In this document: piece after piece, positions 57,452 to 64,000 of the stretch
Numbering within the stretch: position 1 is the stretch's first letter
How the letters are laid out: each line of letters starts with the position of its first letter
From: Coprinellus micaceus
Taxonomy: Eukaryota > Basidiomycota > Agaricomycetes > Agaricales > Psathyrellaceae
DNA length: 64,000 bases
Assembly (NCBI GenBank): GCA_951394405.1
Contig: OX596336.1
Span: forward strand, 2,914,001-2,978,000
Direction: 5' to 3'
The notes under the pieces: model-generated
Database searches by the model: none
Told to the model about the DNA's origin: nothing
Seen by the model: the letters and a program-made list of their open reading frames with translations, nothing else
Position numbers and translations under genes: made by a program

Positions 57452-58109
57452 GGTGGTCGAGGAGAGAGCTGGAAACGGGTGCCGACTTCGATTCCAGCGC
57501 AATGATCGTTCCTGACATGGCCAATTACAGGCATCATGGCAGTTACCTCCTTTCTCCCGGGTTCGGAGCAGAAAGTCGATGAGGCTATCTTCGTCTCCGA
57601 CTGGGAGCTCCCTCACGAAACGCTTGATCGAAGAGTACCTTGGTATTCTACTTCGCCCAAAAGCTGAACAACCCTCGAAGACAGTCGAACTCGAGCCAGG
57701 TGCCAACTGCACGGTGATGTGGTGTTCCCTGACAGGGATGAGTTCATACGCCGGCGTTGCCACTATCGCGGGATTCCTTCCCCCCGGCAAAGGAAAGTGG
57801 AGGCCACCAAAGACAGGGAGAACTCATAGTGCTTCTGTTGGTTTCAGGCTTTATATAACATGTTGGATCAAGTTGGAAATGAGAACGAGGATGTCGATGA
57901 GGATGATTCGATGTAGGCTCGGAACCAGCCATTATGAATTGGTCACAAGAACATACCATACCACCACAGAACCCTAGAGGAAAACTGGCTTCCAGTCTAT
58001 ATTCAATGGACGGTGTCCGATAATTATACGTGGTTCGTAATACACATGCATAATGCGTACGGGTACCGAGATTTCTTGAAAGGGCTGTTGGATGCAACTT
58101 ACTCTGAGC
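57452..58109. other. Intergenic region, unassigned open frame
   Basis: About 660 bases upstream of BUB2. The minus strand keeps the BUB2 frame open to 57,790 with a Ser/Arg-rich sequence of no known family. It may be a 5' extension or chance. Confidence 0.4.
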
Positions 58110-59781
58110 ATTAGTAGGTATAAGGGCCTCCGGCCGCATATCTGGACTGGGAATCTCATCCTTCAACGAGATGCCACAGACCAACAACCGGATACATGGA
58201 ACCCTCAGCCTAAACCTGTTCATGTCAGAGCCCGTGACCTTGAACGTGCTCCAATGGCTGCGTCCGCCTTCCCTGGAAGCATTCCGACTCGCAATAAAAT
58301 CCACCAGCCGGCTCTCCCTGGAACCCTTCTTCAGAAGCATGCACGCGAGCCGCTTTATTTTGGGACGCAGCTCGACTGGGGGTTTTTGGGAGCGATGGTT
58401 GCTGGGCCAGACTCGAGGAGGAGCCCAGCTGTACATTCAATCTGGGTGAGCCGAGTTGCATAGAGTGGGGTCGGAGCAACGCTGTCCAGATGGAGATTGA
58501 CCAGTCAAGGAACGCTTTCTAAACACACTGCCACCTGGCTTCACTGGAGTCCTTGAGGTGATGTAGCGGGAACCGACTGTGGCTGAACTGGGTTCCGAAC
58601 CGCTGCACCCCACCCATGAACTGCCCCAAAAGTAGGGCGTGCATGTGGGCCCTCATCTCGGCGATGTAGTTGTCAAGGAAGTACAGTTCTCGGAGGCTTG
58701 GAGCGTCGATACACGTCACAAGCCCTTTGAGTGATTCGAGGCCGTAGAAGGTCAGGCCCTCGAGGTGCGGGAGCGAGTTTGAGCGGATGAATTCTCTTGG
58801 CGGATCGACTATGGCTTCCTAATCCTCATCTTGTTCCCCAGGGTCTGATGTGGTGTCGATATACCTCACGGCGCATGCAAACCGGGCGATGTTCGGGCAG
58901 TTAGAGAGTAGTTTGACCAACTCGTTTGGGCCGAGGCGTCCCGGGGTCGAGATCGAGGACAGCAGCCCTACGTCGCCGTCTCAGCCTTGGACGCAGAACC
59001 CCAGAGTGCGCCGGGCGGACCGTTCAGGCGGACGAGGTTGAGTGCGCGGAGGGTGGTGCCCGTCAAGAGTCCATAGCCAGTGGGTCGAAGGAGCCGTGAA
59101 GGAGTTTTGCATATACCTCTGGAGCCGCACTGTGTGTAGAAGTGAGACGGCTTCAGCCTTGAGTCCAAGTATGGCACCGATATGGGAGATCCTTCCGGCC
59201 ACGATGTCGATGGCGACTGGTTCCCACCTAGATGCAACGCTATACGCCAGGTCAATCAGAGCTATGAACAAGGGCGCGGCGGGCTCTTCAGGCTCTTCCA
59301 AGCATTCATCCAACTCTGCAGGCGAGGTCTCATATGGGCTTCCCAACGCACATTCCCTTCCTCTATGAGGATCGAGTATTCGGGGTAAGGTCTACGACGA
59401 GGATGGGAAGGGGGCTTAGTGCCCGTCTGGCACCGGAACGGGGTGGTAGAGAGTGCGAGCCTGCGCAGGCCCTGCATACATGACTGGCTACCACCGTAGG
59501 AGGGTCTAAGGACAGGTTGAAGGTTTGGGGTCGGGTGCACCGCAGCACGCAAGAAGGGTGGAGGAGAGGACGTCGTCTGGGACCTTCTTCACTGGTGCGA
59601 GAGGCCTGTCGCATCGTTCGACGTCTTGCACCCGGACATTTTGACGCTCCTGGAGTAATGCGATTTCTCTATCGAGGGATATCTCTGCTTGTGAGTCGTC
59701 GCGAACAGAGCGAATATGATGGATCTCCTCGTCGGTAGGGGTGTAATTGGGGCCCGAATGGTCGAAGAAGCGAGGACTCAT
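58110..59781 (-). pseudogene. Decayed F-box-like / LRR protein gene
   Basis: The 5' part (MSPRFFDHSGPNYTPTDEEI, LDREIALLQERQNVRVQ, LAPVKKVPDDVLSSTLLAC) is the typical opening of mushroom F-box-like proteins. After that the frame breaks: the next blocks, NLSLDPPTVVASHVCRA and RRLALSTTPF, lie in other frames, and the Trp expected between them is a TGC, as if a base were lost. Later fragments (ALIDLAYSVASRWEPV, APSLRELYFLDNYI, GISLKDEIPSPDMRPEAL) also sit in separate frames, with no splice sites to join them. At least two frameshifts are needed. F-box proteins recruit substrates to SCF ubiquitin ligases; this copy is probably dead. Confidence 0.75.
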
Positions 59782-60097
59782 GATGATGGTCAGAGATCAA
59801 GACTGTGCATCCCATCCTTTCAACCCCAAGCCCAAGGAGCTGCGTACGGGAAGTCATACTGACCAGTGTCCCTGAAGATGAGACTTTGAGAGCGCTCTTG
59901 TCAAGCTCATGGTCGTCGGCGCCAAAGCGATGACACGACCCAACATCAACAGGGGTTGATCAGCGCCTCGTTTGATGGCGCGTGGGGAACATTCATTGAC
60001 GCGCTCAGGCCACTTCCACACTCTCCCCGCAAAATCCAAGCGCGCATATCCGCTTATACCCAGCTTCAGACCCCTTTGACCACCTTTCCTCGAGGGA
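59782..60097. other. Short region between the F-box pseudogene and the adaptin gene
   Basis: About 315 bases; divergent promoter area. Nothing recognisable. Confidence 0.5.
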
Positions 60098-63000
60098 ATG
60101 GATGTTACATTTTCCTCCTCAGGCGCACTGAGCCGAGCTCAGTACGCGATCGTTCGCAAAGTTGAAGAAGCATCATCGGTGCAAGAAGCAGACCAGGCGT
60201 TGGCATTTGAGGTCAAGAGGGTTCACGAGAGACTGGTGAGGGAGGCACCTACTATCGTTAGTTTTCCCATTCTAGTTGCGGAAGGAGTCACGACTGACTG
60301 GGGTTGGGGTGGGTGTATAGAGTCAGTGCAAAGAATGCCTGGTGATCATGCTCTATATATCGAGCGTGGCCTCGCCCGGTTTTCTTCCCCCAGGTGCATT
60401 TGAGTTTGCTCTCGCCCATGCCTTGAACCTTGCAGAGGTGGGAAGGACTATCGAGGAGAAGCGAATAGGTGCGACCCTCCTTTTCTCCCCACACTTGATC
60501 CACTCTTACAGAAACGCATACTGCGTATATTACTTGTCAGGATACCTATTCTGCGCCGAGCTCATGCCTACGGATCACGAGCTCCGCCTCATGATGATTA
60601 ACACCCTCCGCAAAGACCTCGAGAGTAGGAGCCCTGGTCGGATGTGCCTCGCGCTCGATAACCTCATCGCCTTCGCGAATGCGGACATTGTTCCCGCCGT
60701 ACAAGACGTCATTTTAGACCTCATCTCGCATAACTAGTCAGTAGGTGGCCCCAAAGTCATGGTTCAACCTTGAGCTGACAGCTGGACTACATACATATAT
60801 GCATGGCTTGACAACTGAAGCCCGCACATTCGTCGAAGAGCGATCCTCGCGCTCCGTTCGCTGGCGCAACTCGAGCCCGGCCTCTTGTCGCAGGCCTCAG
60901 GGACGATAATCAAGCGCCTCCAGGACCGAAGCGAGTCCGTGGCTGCGAGCGCGTTAGCCGCCACAGCCGTCTTGCCCACCGTAAGCTTGTCTTGACTTCT
61001 TGACTCTCTCGTTGGTGTGACCTGACGACTTCATTTCCTGTCCTACTACCCTCAGTCCGACCCCAACTTCGCAAACGCTCGCTTGGTTGTAAATGGCCTA
61101 TTTTCTTCGATTGGCATTTCGAGCGGCTCTGCCCTTTCGCTGCGGATTTTACAGTGCCTGCAGAGCGTCGGGTACGTTGCCCTCCTCTATCTTCTCGTGT
61201 TCTATAGCTGGGCTCACCGTTTGTTGGGTAGGCTGTCAGAGACGCATGTCCCATTCGCGCTCGACTTGATAAAATCATACACCTCTTCCACTTCCTTGTA
61301 CAAACCAGGTGTTTTGGAGGTCATCCACTCATACAATTTCCTTGTGCTGACCCCATATCTTCGCAGCTTCTCTCCTTGGCCTCTTCCGCCTCCTCTCCCA
61401 GCATACTCCACCCAAGCTCGCTGAATCAGAGAAGGCGCAAGAGATGTCCGCAGTGAAGTGTCTAACCGATCTCTTACGATCCCAGGATCCCAACGACTAC
61501 TACCTCTACCTCTCATGCCTCCTGTGCGTGGACCCCGCGGTGTGGGCTGGGACGCGGGAAGGGAGACTGCTTGTACTCGAGGCATGGGAAGTCGAGAGGG
61601 TGATGGGCTTCTTGGAGAGTGCCGATGATTGTATTCGTAAGATGGTATGAGCTTCTCACTTGCAAACTCCCAGATTGCGATGAAGGCTAACCTCAACGCA
61701 GACCCTTACACTCCTCGCCCGCATTGACCCTATGATCCTCTCAACATACCTTACCCACATGCTCGGCAGCCTTCCCTCTTCCTCTTCACCCCAATCAGCT
61801 GCGGCTCCCTCGGACCTCTCCGCTTTGAACGTCCTCGCAGTCAAGCTATTTGACATCATCGAGATACTGACTGCGGAGGAAGGTGACCGGTATGCTCAAG
61901 GTATGAAGGAGGTACTGGGGAGGCTGGATGAGGCCCAAATGACGCTGGTAAAGAAGAAGAAAGTATTACATGCCGCTGTGGAGAAGGTACTTGTGCATGT
62001 TCGGGGATGTGAGTACCACGGGGAAAGGGTTGGTGTTTTGTTTGGAGTGCTAATTTGCACGCACATACAGCAATGTCAGACTTCCGTATCTCTTGCGCGA
62101 CCACCCTCCTCACGCACCTTGCGGAGCCCTCCCAGCCGCGGCCCCCATCTGCTGACCCCATCCCCGCAAACGCACCTCCTTCATTTGGCCCCACTTTCCT
62201 TGTTATCGCCGCAGCCCTAGCCGTTGAGTACGTCAACGCCGTCGCAGTCTCGCCGAAGGAAATGGTGAAAGCACTGTGCGGGAGCTTGAAGAGATCATCA
62301 CGTACGTGCATATTTTCATGTTACTTGACAGCGAGCTTAACTGACGCGCACTTTTTATCTTTCTGCGCCCGGTACATACGGTTGCTTGCCTGGCGACGTC
62401 AACCTTTCCCACTTCTGCCACGCACTACGATCGTTCCACCTTTCCATCTCCCTCGGCGGCATACAATTAAACTTCGATTCCCGATCTCAACATACGTACA
62501 ACCACCTTACACTCGTGGCAGCGATCGTCCAAGACGCACTGTTAATTTCGATCCTCCGGCTGGCCGCAGAGATCCCTCCCGAAAACGGAACCAGCGTACC
62601 GGACGAGGTCAAGGGCGCAGTTGAAGAGGTTCACGACAAGGCAGGGGCGTTGATCCAAAAGGTGGGTAGGCGTGGGGCGGAGTTTGGCTACCTTGTGGCC
62701 AGCCCTTTTCGCGTAGCTGTTCTATTGACTAGTTCAACTCTAGCGATGCGCCCAAGTTTTGAAGTACCTTGGGGATGACAAGAGGCTACGCAGCGTCGTG
62801 AGGGGATTAAGACCGACGACGGTGGGCGATTCCCTTCTGCTCTTCCCGACTGGAACTGATGATCATTCCTTCCCTTCCTCGGCGCTCGTAATTGCCTCGC
62901 GCTGCTGAAAACCCTGGCGTTGATCTGGGCTACTTACCCCTTTCTAGCTTCCCGAGTTTGTACAAGCCCTTGAATATTCAGAAACGAAGGGCAAAACGAA

Positions 63001-64000
63001 CTCGGACATCTATCGCGATGATATACCGAGTGATCGCAATTCAAGCGCAAATGCACGAAGTCGAAGTAGGAGTCCAAACGTGGGCCCAGCGGGCGCCAAC
63101 GCCAGAAATGCTAGTCCGAGCAAAAGTATAAATGCCTCAAGCAAGCTTCGATACGCGGCATATGAACCTCCCAAGCCGATGGCGAGCCTGCGGTTCGGGT
63201 CCTCGGGCGGCCAACGTCCTTCGAGTCCCCAGTTGAACAAAGTTAACGCTATCTCGAGGAGCGGTTCGAATCGACCGTCGAGTCCCCGTTCAGATGCAGG
63301 TAGCAGCTCGTATGGAACAGGGAGAAGCGAATACGAATCAGCGGCGGTGGAAGCAGCGAGCTTAGGTCTCGCTGCGGTGTCACTTGGCAGGCTTGACTCG
63401 ATGGATTCGCTTGATTCTCGTAGGTATAGCATTGGCCAAGGAGAGGAGGAGAGGGGGCTGAAGGGAGAGAGCTCTGGTACTGAGGTACGTGTGTTCATGC
63501 ATCTTGTCCGTCCTATTCGCCATTTCACCTCTCTATGAAATGGGGTACGTTCTTTTTGCTGTCTGAGCGAATTACTGATTATTGGTGATTGTCGCTTGTT
63601 CTTATCGGGACTGGTAGCTCGTTCCTGGACCCAGCTTGCCCAAGTTGGATCTCATATCACTGGACTCGCCGTTTGTCACAGACGCTACAATCGGTGCTAG
63701 TGGCGGTAGTGAAGGAGAAGAGGAGAACATTTCCAGTGACGAGTTTGAGAAGATATGGAATGTGCTGCCCGAGGGAGAGCGAGGATCGCAGCGCGGGTGG
63801 TGTGACGGGAGTGTTAGTGAGATCGTAAGGCGCTTGCGAGGATTGGGCAATGGGCACGATGATGAAGGCATGCGCGTTAGGGCAGCACCCGTTGACGTGC
63901 CCCCATTCGTCGGTGCGTGGACGTGTGCTCCGACATATGGCCGACTGTGGAGAGCTTATTGATGTCCTTGGTTGCAGGTGAACTCAAGGTTATGGTTATT
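60098..64000 (+). CDS. Adaptin, AP-4 epsilon-like (3' end outside the window)
   Basis: A multi-exon gene open at the right edge. MDVTFSSSGALSRAQYAIV at 60,098 is followed by CKECLVIMLYISSVASP, FEFALAHALNLAEVGRT, EEKRIGYLFCAELMPTDHEL, RLMMINTLRKDLESRSPG, MCLALDNLIAFANADIVPAV and an alpha-solenoid of repeats (RRRAILALRSLAQLEPGLL, SVKCLTDLLRSQDPNDYYLY). This is the adaptin N-terminal trunk of vesicle coat complexes; the pattern fits AP-4 epsilon better than AP-1 gamma in my memory. The C-terminal part is Ser/Arg-rich and the gene continues past 64,000 after an intron that ends at about 63,977. Whether it carries an ear domain cannot be seen. Confidence 0.8.

Noticed and set aside
1..64000. CRISPR arrays, integrases, bacterial operons or viral genes
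   Set aside because: No regular spaced repeats and no such proteins were seen; the whole window reads as intron-containing fungal DNA.

Overview
This window is nuclear DNA from a basidiomycete fungus, most likely an Agaricomycete. The support is gene content rather than any marker: genes are dense on both strands, almost all are split by 45-70 nt GT-AG introns, and there are an MPC2 pyruvate carrier, a MscS channel with an EF hand, an F-box-like pseudogene of the type common in mushrooms, and a Bub2-type TBC protein. No rRNA, tRNA or CRISPR array was seen. Because of the introns, most ORF fragments are single exons. Gene models below were joined by hand from splice signals and reading frame, so individual exon edges may be off.

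Layout. 1-5.1 kb: edge of a minus-strand gene, a Pro/Gly/His-rich protein, a four-helix membrane protein and a chitin-binding/DM9 chimera. 5.1-6.5 kb: intergenic DNA holding a 460 bp MITE with 60 bp terminal inverted repeats. 6.5-14 kb: MPC2, an Apq12-like membrane protein, a small Cys-containing unknown, a DCAF7/WDR68 WD40 protein and a concentrative nucleoside transporter. 15-26.6 kb: four plus-strand genes (cysteinyl-tRNA synthetase, palmitoyl-protein thioesterase, a large low-complexity protein with a C-terminal membrane segment, MscS channel). 26.7-34.2 kb: five minus-strand genes: two paralogous mitochondrial-looking proteins that flank Mediator subunit Med1 and a wax-synthase-like MBOAT enzyme, then ribosomal protein L12. 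34.8-44.3 kb: Pho80-like cyclin, a 22-G tract, a Ran1/Ksp1-type kinase, UTP6 and a disordered protein. 45-50.7 kb: GOT1, an unknown gene with an awkward second exon, RACK1 (with a U24 snoRNA in an intron) and a nucleoside hydrolase. 50.7-57.5 kb: amino-acid permease, bZIP factor, ACR3 arsenite transporter and Bub2. 58-59.8 kb: a frameshifted F-box pseudogene. 60.1 kb to the end: an adaptin (AP-4 epsilon-like), running off the window.

Most of this is housekeeping sequence. The items most worth a second look are the U24 snoRNA inside the RACK1 intron, a bZIP-ACR3 neighbour pair that recalls the yeast ARR1-ARR3 arsenic cluster, the CBM5/12-DM9 fusion, the young MITE, the paralogous mitochondrial pair, and three likely GC-AG introns. 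One of those three sits at a donor site where the paralogue still has GT. Two nucleoside-handling genes (the CNT transporter and the hydrolase) lie 35 kb apart and are not an operon-like unit. I did not find a clearly new multi-gene system.
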